Shown: piece by piece, positions 47,835 through 57,660 of the stretch
Layout: every line of letters starts with the position of its first letter
Position numbering within the stretch: the stretch's first letter is position 1
Source: Lepas anatifera
Taxonomy: Eukaryota; Arthropoda; Thecostraca; Lepadidae
Direction: 5' to 3'
Assembly: GCA_034440635.1 (NCBI GenBank)
Contig: JAOTON010002228.1
Location: 720,001 to 784,000, forward strand
DNA: 64,000 bases
Notes under the pieces: generated by a model
Told to the model about the DNA's origin: nothing
The model's database searches: none
What the model saw: the letters and a program-made list of their open reading frames with translations, nothing else
Made by a program: the position numbers and the translations under genes

Positions 47835-48406
47835 CAGAGTATTGGGCAAAAGTGTTGAACAGTTGCAAAATTTCCTTTCGAAGCACGGAAAATCCGTCTT
47901 AACATTGTAAATATCCGTCGGAGAATAAAACTCGCATGTGCTCAGGAGGTCCTCCGCTTGAAAGATGTGCAAGGATTTCAAACAGCCACAATTTTTATTG
48001 ATAATGCAAGTTTTCGAAATACGATGTTTTTGGCCGATGCCCAGGGGAGGAAAACGATCCGCGGCGAAGCCGCGGGGGCGTCCGCGAGAGAAACTTGCCG
48101 ACCCGAGCCTGAGGAGGCGCGGCGCAGCCGCAGCCGACGAAGTCGTAACGTTGCACCGCAGGTTAGGTGTGCCGCAGGCCGGCTAGCTGCATAGGGACAA
48201 GGTTAGGTAAAGTTTGGTTATGTCATGACAGCGTCGAACAGCGCGGCGAAGCCGCGCGGGTGTCTGCGAGTGAAACTTGCGGACCGGAGCCTGAGGAGGC
48301 GCGGCGCAGCCGCAGCCGACGAAGGCGTAGCGTTGCACCGCAGGTTAGGTGCGCCGCAGACCGGTTTGCTTCATAGGGATAAGGTTAGGTAAGGTTTGGT
48401 TATGTC
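47835..48406 (+). repeat. Array unit 14, truncated at the inversion
   Basis: Unit start and two subrepeats, breaking at TATGTC (48406). This is the middle of the TGTCATGACA palindrome that closes each subrepeat. The inverted unit follows. Confidence 0.85.
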
Positions 48407-50345
48407 CAGATTATCTGGTTAAAACCAGATTATTGAAGGTAATTTTCTAACGTTTACGAATATGTATGTTTCGGAATTTAAAACTCATTAAAAATAGGAA
48501 ATTTGAACAACTTATGTGGCCATTTTGAATTGTAATTTTGGAGCACTTTAATCTTTTGGAATAATTTTCTAAGATATTGTGTATAGTGGCTAGGTGTAAA
48601 TACAAAAAAAGATGCGCCTTTGCTCGGAGCACACCGTGCGTGGTATTTCGTCTCCTTATCACTAACCGTTCCCAAGTTGCAGTCGAAAAACCGCAAAACC
48701 CAAAAATTGACAGTAACTTGACACCTCCTCGTAACCAGCACGTGCAACCTACAGCCTGGGTATTTCCTGCATCGCATAGACGGTATATGGACGCAACTTT
48801 GACTCGCAGATACCCCAAATGGCGCATCAATAATTTCTAAGTTGCATGCCCCATTTTGATTTCGATTTTTTCGTCGATTTGTCGTGTTTTTCGTGATTAA
48901 TTTTCTTCTCAACGGAAGTTTTCGTACCAAACGCACACCAAGAGCTGCAGATTTCTTTGCCGCATTGATCTGTGCCGGTTTCGTGTCCGTACCCCTCTTA
49001 CTTTCCGAGCAATGTCGAGAAAACCGTAATTTTAGATGACTACCCCTATTCCAGAGAACGCACACCCTGCTAAGCACGCAGCACGTGCAAACATTAATAT
49101 CCATCCACTGTGTAGCCAAAACCCGGTGCCACGTATCAACTACACTTTTTCCCACATGGACCAAAGTGGGACGTTGTGGCCCGGGTCACAAAATGACACC
49201 TGTTTTGTCGTGTTTGTATTTTTCGTCGCCGTTTCCCATGTTAAGTCAATGGGGAGAAAAGGTCAACGTTGAGCACGTGCCACGTGCATACTATCTGCAA
49301 CCAGCACTTGAGACCCCGCAAAGGCACTCCCCAAAACATTTCCCGACACATTAAAAAAATTTCGTCTCTATATAGCCATTAGTTTGGCCTGCAGCTAATC
49401 CCAATCAAATAAAAAACAATAGACGACAGACAGACAGACAGATGCACAGACGCACTTTACTCAAATAGTCCCTCAATAGTCTCAAACAGACTAGCACCTT
49501 GGCTTGCTTCGCCGAGCCCACTGACTATGTTAACAAAAGCTGTTGTGAGGAAACCAAGCTGAACGATATTCATCTGTCGCGATTACCAAACATAAACCCT
49601 ATCTTCATTTGGAGGGTTTCCCTACCTCATATTTATCCTTGCCCATCCAGCATAAAACTTCAACAGTTTGGGCGTCGTTATCCCCAAACCCTTAAAAGCT
49701 GCCTTTCCCGTCGCTCCAAGGTCCCTCAATGACCTTTGCCTGTGCAAAGCTGTCATGACATAAGCGAACCTTACCTAACCTTGTGTGTCTATGCATTAAA
49801 CCGGCCTGCGGCGTCCTAACCTGCGGTTAGGTGCCTCCCTAACCTGCGGTACAACGCTACGCCTTTGTCGGCTGCGGCTGCGCCGCGCCTCCTCAGGCTT
49901 CGGTCCGCGAGTTTCACTCGTGGACATCCCCGCGTCTTCACCGCGATGTTTGAAATTGTCATGACGTAACGAACCTTACCTAAACTTTTCCCTATGCAGC
50001 AATCCGGCCTGCGGTGCACCTAACCTGCGTTTAGGTGTCTCCCGAACCTGCGGTGCAACGCTACGCCTTCGTCGTCTGCGGCTGCTCCGCGCCGCCTCAG
50101 GCTCCGGTCCGCGAGTTTCACTCGGAGACACACGCGTGGCTTCGCCGCGCTGTTCGAAGCTGTCATGACATAACCGAATCTTACATAACCTTGTGTCTAT
50201 GCAGCAAACCGACCTGCGGTTAGGTGCCTGCCTAACCTGCAGTGCAACGCTACGCCTTCGTCGGCTGCGGCTGCACCGCGCCTCCTCAGGCTCCGGTTCG
50301 GAAGTTTCACACGGCGACATCCGTGCGGCTTCGTCATTGCGGTCA
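48407..50345 (-). repeat. Inverted array unit
   Basis: Read on the minus strand this is an ordinary unit: about three subrepeats (50340-49745), the post-core segment, the CTGT tract (as GACA near 49430), the doubled CACGTG near 49277 and the AT-rich half ending at 48421. The left junction carries CCAGATTATCTGG (48406-48418), a near-palindrome of unit-end sequence. The right junction abuts a complete TGTCATGACA (50346-50355). Confidence 0.88.
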
Positions 50346-51084
50346 TGTCATGACAGCTTCGAACAGCGCGGCGAAGCCGCACGGGTGTCCGCGAGTGTAA
50401 CTCGCGGACCGGAGCCTGAGGAGGCGCGGCGCAGCCGCAGCCGACGAAGGCGTAGCGTTGCACCGCAAAGTTAGGGGAGGCACCTAACCGTAGGTTAGGT
50501 GCGCCACAGGCCGGTTTACTTCATAGGGACAATGTTAGGTGAGGTTTGGTTATGTCATGACAGCTTCGAACAGCGCGGCTAAGCGGCACGGATGTCCGCG
50601 AGTGAAACTCGCGGACCTGAGCCTGAGGAGGCGCGGCGCAGCCGCAGCCGACGAAGGCGTAGCGTTGCACTGCAGGTTAGGGAGGCACCTAACCGCAGGT
50701 CAGGTGCGCCGCAGGCCGGTTTGCTGCTTAGGGACAAGTTTAGGTAAGGTTTGGTCAAGTCATGACAGCTTCGAACAGCGCGGCGAAGCCTGCGGATGTC
50801 CGCGAGTGAAACTCGCGGACCGGAACCTGAGGAGGCGCGGCGCAGCCGCAGCCGACGAAGGCGTAGCGTTGCACCGCATGTTAGGGAGGAACCTAACCGC
50901 AGGCTGGGTGCTCCGCAGGCCGGCTAGCTGCATAGGGACAAGGTTAGGTAAGGTTCGGTTATGTCATGACAGCTTCGAACAGCACGGCGAAGCCGCGCGG
51001 GTGGCCACCAGTGAAACTCGCGGACCGGAGCCTGAGGAGGCGCGGTGCAGCCGCAGCCGACGAAGGCGTAGCGTTGCACCGCAG

Positions 51085-51093
51085 GTTAGGGAG
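51085..51093. repeat. 9-bp target-site duplication of the foldback element, left
   Basis: GTTAGGGAG here is repeated at 56232-56240. Joining the flanks restores the subrepeat reading GGTTAGGGAGGCACCTAACC. Confidence 0.85.
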
Positions 51094-51109
51094 GGGTGGG
51101 ACTTAACGG

Positions 51110-51715
51110 CGGAAAAGACCTGCGGAAAAGCCCATGCTCCGCAACCATAGCAGCTAAAGACCCACAGTTTTCACTAAAAATGTCAAAAATCTAACTAAGG
51201 GGTTTCTTGAGTTTCATATCAATCCTTCCATTAACGACAACGTTTTAACGTAAAACGTTGCTTTTTGGCCTGCGGAAAAGCCCATGCTCCGCAACCATAG
51301 CAGCTAGAGACTTACGGTTTTTACTAAAAATGTCAAAAAATCCAACTAAGGGGTTTCTTGAGTTTTGTATAAATCCTTCCATTAAAAATAACTTTATAAC
51401 GTAAAATGTTACTTTTTGGCCTGCGGAAAAGCCCATGCTCCGCAACCCTAGTAGCTAGCGACTCGCCGTTTTCACTAATAGAATCAACGTGGTCCAAAAC
51501 GTGGTATTCTTGAGTTTCATATTGATCCCACGGTAAATAACAACGTTATAACGTAAAACGTTAAGTTTGGCCTGCGGAAAAGCCCATGCTCCGCAACCAT
51601 AGCAGCTAGAGACTTACGGTTTTCACTAAAAAATGTCAAAAAATCTAACTAAGGGGTTTCTTGAGTTTCATATCAATCCTTCAAATAACAACAACGTTAT
51701 AAAGTTTCTCAATAT
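51110..51715 (+). repeat. Left-arm 151-bp tandem repeats
   Basis: Four units recur at 51121, 51271, 51422 and 51573, each opening TGCGGAAAAGCCCATGCTCCG and ending with an AACGTTATAACGTAAAACGTT-type palindrome cluster. Units alternate between two variants: one with CCTTCCATTAAC, one with ATCCCACGGTAAATAAC. Confidence 0.8.
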
Positions 51716-51717
51716 GG

Positions 51718-52290
51718 ACCTCCGAAATTGGTCGGAGATCCGCAGGGGCCCCCGAGCTTCGTCTCATGGGACCTCCGAACTTGTTCTCAGGGGTTTTCCG
51801 AGCTTGGTCTCAGGGGCCCCCAAATCATCGAAATCGAGTGCTCCAGATTACCGAACATTGAATTTGGTGGGCCCATTGAGCTACGGGTCAGGGGACCCCC
51901 GAGCTTTGTCTCAGGGGCCCCGAGCTTGGTCTCAAGGGACCTCCGAACTTGGTCTCAGGGGCCTCCGAGCTTAGTCTCAGGAGGCCTCCGAGCTTGGTCT
52001 CACGGCCCCCTGAGCTTAGTATCAGGGGTCCCCCGAGCTCGGTCTCAGGGGGCTCCCGAGCTTGGTCTCAGGGGCCCCCGAGCTTGGTCTCAAGGGACCT
52101 CCGAACCTGGTCTCAGGGTCCCCCGATCACCGGTATCGGAGCTCCAGAGTACCGAAAATGTATCTCGGGGGAGCTCCCTTAGTTTGGTCTCAGGAGGCCC
52201 CGAGCTTAGTCTCACGGGCCTTTCGATCTTGGTCTCAGGGGCCCCCGAGCTTGGTCTCATGGTCCCCAGCTTCAGGGGACCCCTGAGTCT
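51718..52290 (+). repeat. Left array of ~20-bp repeats
   Basis: Imperfect, irregularly spaced copies of GAGCTTGGTCTCAGGGGCCC, more than fifteen of them. Chance frames over it (for example 51728-52336, repeats of LVSGAPELGL) reflect the repeat and not a gene. Confidence 0.75.
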
Positions 52291-52329
52291 AACTCCTGGA
52301 GACCTCGTGAGACTAATTGTCGGATTTCT

Positions 52330-52800
52330 AGATTAGCTCTCCCGCCCTCCTTATACTAGAACCGAAAGGTCCCCGAAAATAACTCGGGGCCCGTGAGACT
52401 AAAGGTCCGTGGGACTTAAGCTCGGGGCCCTGAGATTACAGCTCGAAGATTAAAGCCCTGAGATTAAAGCTGAGACCTAGCTCGGGGGGCCCTGAGACGA
52501 AGCTCAGGGGACCCCTGAGATCAATGTTCGGTGTCCTGGAGTCTCGATACCGATAATCGGGGCCCCTGAGACAAAACTCGGAAGGTCCGTGAGACCAAGA
52601 TCAGGGGCCCCCTGAGACCAAGTTTGGGGCCCCTGAGACCAAGCTCAGGGGGGCCTGAGACCAAGCTCGGGGGGGCCTGAGACCAAGATCGAAAGGCCTG
52701 TGAGAATAAGCTCGGAGCCCCCTTAGACCAAGCTCAGGAGCCCCCCCCCCGAGATAAATTTTCGGTACTCTGGAGCTCGCGATACCGGTGGTCCGGGGCC
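52330..52800 (-). repeat. Central and right array of ~20-bp repeats (inverted)
   Basis: The same short repeat in the opposite orientation (GGCCCCTGAGACCAAGCTCG), so this stretch would fold onto 51718-52290. It continues at 54008-54285 after the TTAA element. Confidence 0.75.
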
Positions 52801-52801
52801 C

Positions 52802-54007
52802 TTAACCTTCTACCGGGTGGGGGTCTTTTTAGACCCCTTGGGTTTTTCCGAAGGGACCAAAGTACGGTGGCGCGCAGCGCCCCAAACTTAGTCTAGCTGT
52901 TCTTGTATCATTTTTACATCTTTCCTGACAATTTTAGCTCAAGGTCATATCAGGTCAGGTCACCAGGCCAGGTGAAGTGACCTCACCTCAAAAATTCTTA
53001 GGACTGCATAACTAAAAGGAGGAATATTGGATCAAGTTGAAACTCATACCACATATTGGGCTAACCAGGAGCTACAAACTATGTCCCGGGATTTTTATGT
53101 TGGTGACCTAAGGTCATGTGCAGAGTATGACCTCCCCTTTGCAAATGCATGGGGAAAATCACGAATGAGCTTTTCTCAGTAAGTATGATTGGAATCAACT
53201 TCAAACATCAGTTACAACTTGCTCTTAGCCCATTTCTGAGGTTGATACCAGAAATTCTGATTTGCGACCTTTGAAAGGTCACCTTAGGTCAAATAAGCAT
53301 TTTTCGGCGTTTTCCTCAATAAATTTTGAATACAAAGATATAACTTTTATTTTGTCACCAAAGAGTTTGTATGGTCACTTCAAGTCAAAGTATACGCAAA
53401 GTATAAGCATTATGAGTATACCAGGTCAAGTCGGGTCAAACCGTTGACCTGGGTCAGGTCAAATGTTAAATTTGACCTGGCAAAGCAATATCATATATCA
53501 TTCGATTCGTATTGACGAGAGAATTGCAGAGATGCATCAACTATGGCTTTATCTTGATTGATTTGGAAGTTATTAGCGAAAAAAGAAACGCCTTTATGCA
53601 TTGGTGGCTCTGGACATTGCCAGGAATATTCCCAATATTCAGTGACCTGCAGCTCCCTAGGCTTTGACTTGATACAAAAAATCATTGCACTGTATTGAAA
53701 TAGCAACTCAATGGCTTTCCAATGGCGTTTAAAAAATGTTTCTAGCCATCACAGCTTTGGAGATATATGAGGTTTTCTTAGCACACCTCATATTAGCGAT
53801 TTTGACCTATTTTGACCTTTGGTGACCTTGATATTGACCTGACGAAAAAATGACCGAAGTATTTTCGATATCATTTTTCAAGAGTTTTCGATTACCGCTT
53901 TGCGTTTTGTCTAGCTCTCTTAGTTTTTTTTTAGATTGTGGGGCGTCTTTTTAGCCCCCCCCACCAGGGCGAAGGTGCCTCGTACCCGCCACCGGGGCAA
54001 GGGTTAA
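52802..54007. mobile_element. TTAA-flanked piggyBac-like element 1 (1.2 kb)
   Basis: The element is flanked by TTAA at 52802-52805 and 54004-54007, the invariant target of piggyBac transposases. The right end, read inward, is CCCTTGCCCCGGTGGCGGGT. The left end is CCTTCTACCGGGTGGGGG. Both lead to a GGGG-TCTTTTTAGA-CCCC-like stem (near 52821-52837 and 53940-53958). The interior is AT-richer, carries many AGGTCA/TGACCT hexamers and encodes no transposase. A relic of the same family is at 23033-23310. Confidence 0.7.
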
Positions 54008-54285
54008 CACCAAGCTCGGGGGGCCCTGAGACCATGTTCGGAGGCGCCCTGAGACCAGGCTCGGGGCCCCCTGAGACCAAGCACGGGGGCCCACTGAGAC
54101 CGCGCTCGGGCGACCCCTGAGACCAAGCTCAGGGGGCCGTGAGATCAAGCTCGGGGACCCCCTGAGACCAAGCTCGGAAAGCCCGTGAGATCAAGCTCGG
54201 GGTCCCCTGAGACCAAGCTCAGGACCGGGGACCATGAGACCAAGCTCGAGGGCCCCTGAGACCAATTTCGGAGGTCTCTTGAGAA
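54008..54285 (-). repeat. Continuation of the inverted ~20-bp repeat array
   Basis: Copies of CCCCTGAGACCAAGCTCGGG continue from 52800 after the TTAA element, to TGAGACCAATTTCGGAGG, which mirrors the start of the left array at 51718. Confidence 0.75.
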
Positions 54286-55192
54286 ACGTTATAACGTTGT
54301 TGTTAATGGAAGGATTGATATGAAACTCAAAAAACCACTTAGCTAGATTTTTTGACATTTTTTAGTGAAAACCGTAAGTCTCTAGCTGCTATGGTTGCGG
54401 GGCATGGGCTTTTCCGCAGGCCAAAAATTAACGTTTTACGTTATAACGTTGTTATTTACCGTGGGATCAATATGAAACTCAAGAATGCCACGTTTTGGAC
54501 CACGTTGATTCTATTAGTGAAAACGATGAGTCGCTAGCTACTAGGGTTGCGGAGCATGGGCTTTTCCGCAGGCCAAAAATTAACGTTTTACGTTATAACG
54601 TTGTTATTTACCGTGGGATCAATATAAAAACTCAGGAATACCACGTTTTGGACCACGTTGATTCTATTTATGAAAACGGCGAGTCGCTAGATACTAGGGT
54701 TGCGGAGCATGGGCTTTTCCGCAGGCCAAAAAGTAACGTTTTATGTTATAACGTTGTTGTTAATGGAAGGATTGATATGAAACTCAAGAAACCCCTTAGT
54801 TAGATTTTTTGACATTTTTAGTGAAACCTGTAAGTCTCTAGCTGCTATGGTTGCGGAGCATGGGCTGTTCCGCAGGCCAAAAATTAACGTTTTACGTTAT
54901 AACGTTGTTATTTACCGTGGGATCAATATGAAACTCAAGAATACCACGTTTTGGACCACGTTGATTCTATTAGTGAAAACGGCAAGTCGCTAGATACTAG
55001 GGTTGCGCAGCATTGGCTTTTCTGCAGGTCAAAAAGTAATGTTTTACGTTATAGCGTTGTTGTTAATGGAAGGATTGATATGAAGCTCAAGAAACCCCTT
55101 AGTTAGATTTTTTAACATTTTTTAGTGAAAACTGTAAGTCTCTAGCTGCTATGGTTGCGGAGCATGGGCTTCTCCGCAGGTCTTTTCCGCCG
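54286..55192 (-). repeat. Right-arm 151-bp tandem repeats
   Basis: Six units in opposite orientation to the left arm, with the landmark TTTTCCGCAGG (variants TTCTGCAGG and TTCTCCGCAGG in later copies) ending near 54420, 54572, 54725, 54876, 55028 and 55180. The same two sequence variants occur as in the left arm. The left arm has only four copies, so the arms are unequal. Confidence 0.8.
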
Positions 55193-56222
55193 TTAACCCT
55201 CGCCCCGCCGGGGGGCCATCGATGGCCCCCCTAAGGTTTTTCCGGGATAGCAGAAAAACGACGAGGCGCAGCACCGCGGTTGAGGGCTCTACCTCTCACT
55301 GCATCATTTTCCCATCATCCCTGAATTTTTTACCCCGGGTCACCCAAGGTCAGGTCACCAGACAAGGTCAACCAAGGTCACCTCACTTCACTTTAGAGCT
55401 CTGTAAGAGCTACATTTCAAAGTCGATCGATTTGAAACTTCCTACACTTCGTGACCCCTCCAGGGTCTACAAGGTGTATATCCGGGATTTTTCGATTTCG
55501 TGCCCTGAGGTCAGATCACGAGGCGACCTCTCCCATTGGAAAAGCATGGGGAAAAGCTGTTTCATGATATAAAAGCCACAAAAATGATTGCAAATACTCA
55601 GACTGCTCAGAACAGCGTTTTTTGACACCCTTTCACGGTTCCCAGGGGTCATATTTGCCCTTTGACTTTTCCAAGGTCATCCAAGGTCACCGGAGGTCAA
55701 AAACAGTATTTTGACAATAACTTTTGACCTAATTAAGCTAGAGCGGTGAAACAAACACCATCGTGTTTGTCTTGTCACTGGCTTTCATTTGATATACGGC
55801 AAGGTTACTTTGTGACCTTTCGTGACCTCAGGTCATATTAGGTCACGAGGTGACCTCTGGAGGTCAAACCACTGGCGGGAGGTCTTTACGTTCCACATAG
55901 CGGAAAAAGTACTGGCAATTTGCTATCAAATGTACTTTACCAGGCCTCAATAGCTCTAATGACATGAGAGTTATGCCCAGTTTGCTTAATCATTGCATAT
56001 TTGAGTGAAAATAGCCAATCTTGACCTAATTTGACCTCTGGAGGTCAAACCATTGACCTGAGCACTAAAACATGTGAAGTATTTTCTTACTGAATTCACG
56101 CGAGCTTTCTATTGCACTTTGCAGATTTGCGCTAACGCCAATATTTTCGGAGTTAGAGGGGGCCATCGATGGCCCCCGGTGGGGCGAAGGTGGCGCCGGA
56201 CCCCCGGTGGGGCGCGGGTTAA
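55193..56222. mobile_element. TTAA-flanked piggyBac-like element 2 (1.0 kb)
   Basis: The element is flanked by TTAA at 55193-55196 and 56219-56222. The ends are CCCTCGCCCCGCCGGGGG and, inverted from the right, CCCGCGCCCCACCGGGGG. Both ends carry the 14-bp palindrome GGCCATCGATGGCC close by. The interior holds about 19 AGGTCA/TGACCT hexamers. No transposase is present. It sits 9 bp from the outer end of the foldback element, within that element's terminal repeat. Confidence 0.75.
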
Positions 56223-56231
56223 GTCCCACCC

Positions 56232-56240
56232 GTTAGGGAG
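56232..56240. repeat. 9-bp target-site duplication of the foldback element, right
   Basis: Second copy of GTTAGGGAG, followed by the expected GCACCTAACCGCAGG of the subrepeat. Confidence 0.85.
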
Positions 56241-57660
56241 GCACCTAACCGCAGGTTAGGTGCGCTGCAGGCCGGTTTGCTGCATAGACACAAGGTAAGG
56301 TAAGGTTCGGTTATGTCATGACAGCTTTGCACAGGGAAAGATCATTGAGGGACCTTGGAGTGATGGGAAAGCTAACTTTAAAGGGCTTGGGGATAAGGAC
56401 GCACAAACTGTTGAAGTTTTATGCTGGATGGGCAAGGATAAATATGAGGTAGGGAAACCCTCCAAATCAGGATAGGGTTTGTGTTTGGTAATCGCGACAG
56501 ATGAATGTCGTTCCGCTTGGTTTCCTCAGAACAGCTTTTTTTAACACCGTCAGTGGGCTCGGCGAAGCGAGCCAAGGCGCTAGTCTAACCTACTATTTGA
56601 GTAAAGTGCGTCTGTGCGTCTGTCTGTCTGTCGTCTTTTGTTTTTTAGTTGATTGGCATTGGCTGCAGGTCAAACTAAAAGTGATATTGAGACGAAACTT
56701 TTTGTAATGTGTCGAAAAATGTTGTGGGGAATGCCTTTAGGGGTCTCAAGTTCTGGTTGCAGATAGTTCGCACGTGGCACGTGCTCAAAGTTGAACTTTT
56801 CTCCCCATTGACTTTACATGGGAAACGGCGATGAAAAATACAAACCCGCCAAAACGGGCGTCATTTTGTAAGCCGGACCAAAACGTCCCACTTTGGTCCA
56901 TGTGGAAAAAAGTGTACCCGAATCGTTGCACCGGGTTTCGGCTAAACAGTGAATGCAGATTTAAGTTTGCACGTGCTGCGTGACGAGCAGGGGGTGTGTT
57001 CTCCGGAATGGGGATAGTCGTCTAAAATTACAGTTTTTAGGATATTGCTCCGAAATTAAGAGGGGTGCGGACTCGAAACCGGCTAAGATCGATGCAGCGC
57101 AGGGATTCGCACGTTGTGGTGTGCTTTTGGTAAGAAAACCCCAGTTGAGAAGATAATTAATCATGAAAAACACGTAAAATTCGAAAAAATCGAAATCAAA
57201 ATAAGGTCTCTATCTCGGAAACTATTGGTGCGCGATGTGGGGTATCTGCAAGTCAAAGTTGTGTCCATGTACCGTTTATCCGATGGAGGAAAGACCCAGG
57301 CCGTAGGTTCCACGTGCTGGTCACGAAATGGTGTCAAACAGGTCACTGTCGATTTTTGGGTTTTGCATTTTTTCGACTGTAACTTGGGAACGGTTAGTGA
57401 TAAAGAGTCGAAATAAAACGCACGGTGTGCTCCGAGCAAGGGCGCAACTTTTTGTTTTTACACCCCGCCATAAACACAATATCTCGGAAAAAAATCCAAA
57501 AGATTAAAGTGCCCGAAAATTTAAATTTAATATGGTCCCACAATTTGTTCAAATTTTCTATGTTATAATGTCTTTTAAATTCCGAAACATATATATTCGT
57601 AAACGATAGAAAAATACCTTCAATAGTCTAGTTTTATTTTCTATGTAACCCTAAACGTTT

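Larger units (their letters stand above)
51094..56231. mobile_element. Foldback Mutator-like element, non-autonomous
   Basis: The element is 5.1 kb with a 9-bp target duplication, the size made by Mutator-like transposases. Both ends read GGGTGGGACTTAA inward. After removing the TTAA element at 55193-56222, the match continues as CGGCGGAAAAGACCTGCGG, then through subterminal 151-bp repeats, giving inverted arms of several hundred bases. The middle is also palindromic: short GAGCTTGGTCTCAGGGG-type repeats lie in opposite orientations on the two sides. No transposase frame is present, so mobility would depend on another element. Assignment to Mutator rests on the duplication length and long inverted ends only. 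Confidence 0.7.
50346..57660 (+). repeat. Array unit 16, interrupted by the foldback element
   Basis: Plus orientation resumes with four subrepeats (50346-51093). The Mutator-like element then splits a subrepeat within GGTTAGGGAGG. The rest continues at 56232-57660 with the post-core segment, a CTGT tract near 56612 and the AT-rich half. Confidence 0.85.

Noticed and set aside
51728..52336. 202-residue frame with a repeated LVSGAPELGL motif
   Set aside because: It is the direct translation of the ~20-bp non-coding repeat, whose length happens to keep a frame open in places.
51110..55192. Regularly spaced ~151-bp repeats resembling a CRISPR-like array
   Set aside because: The whole unit is repeated with no unique spacers, and the two inverted arms belong to a transposon-like foldback element in eukaryotic DNA.
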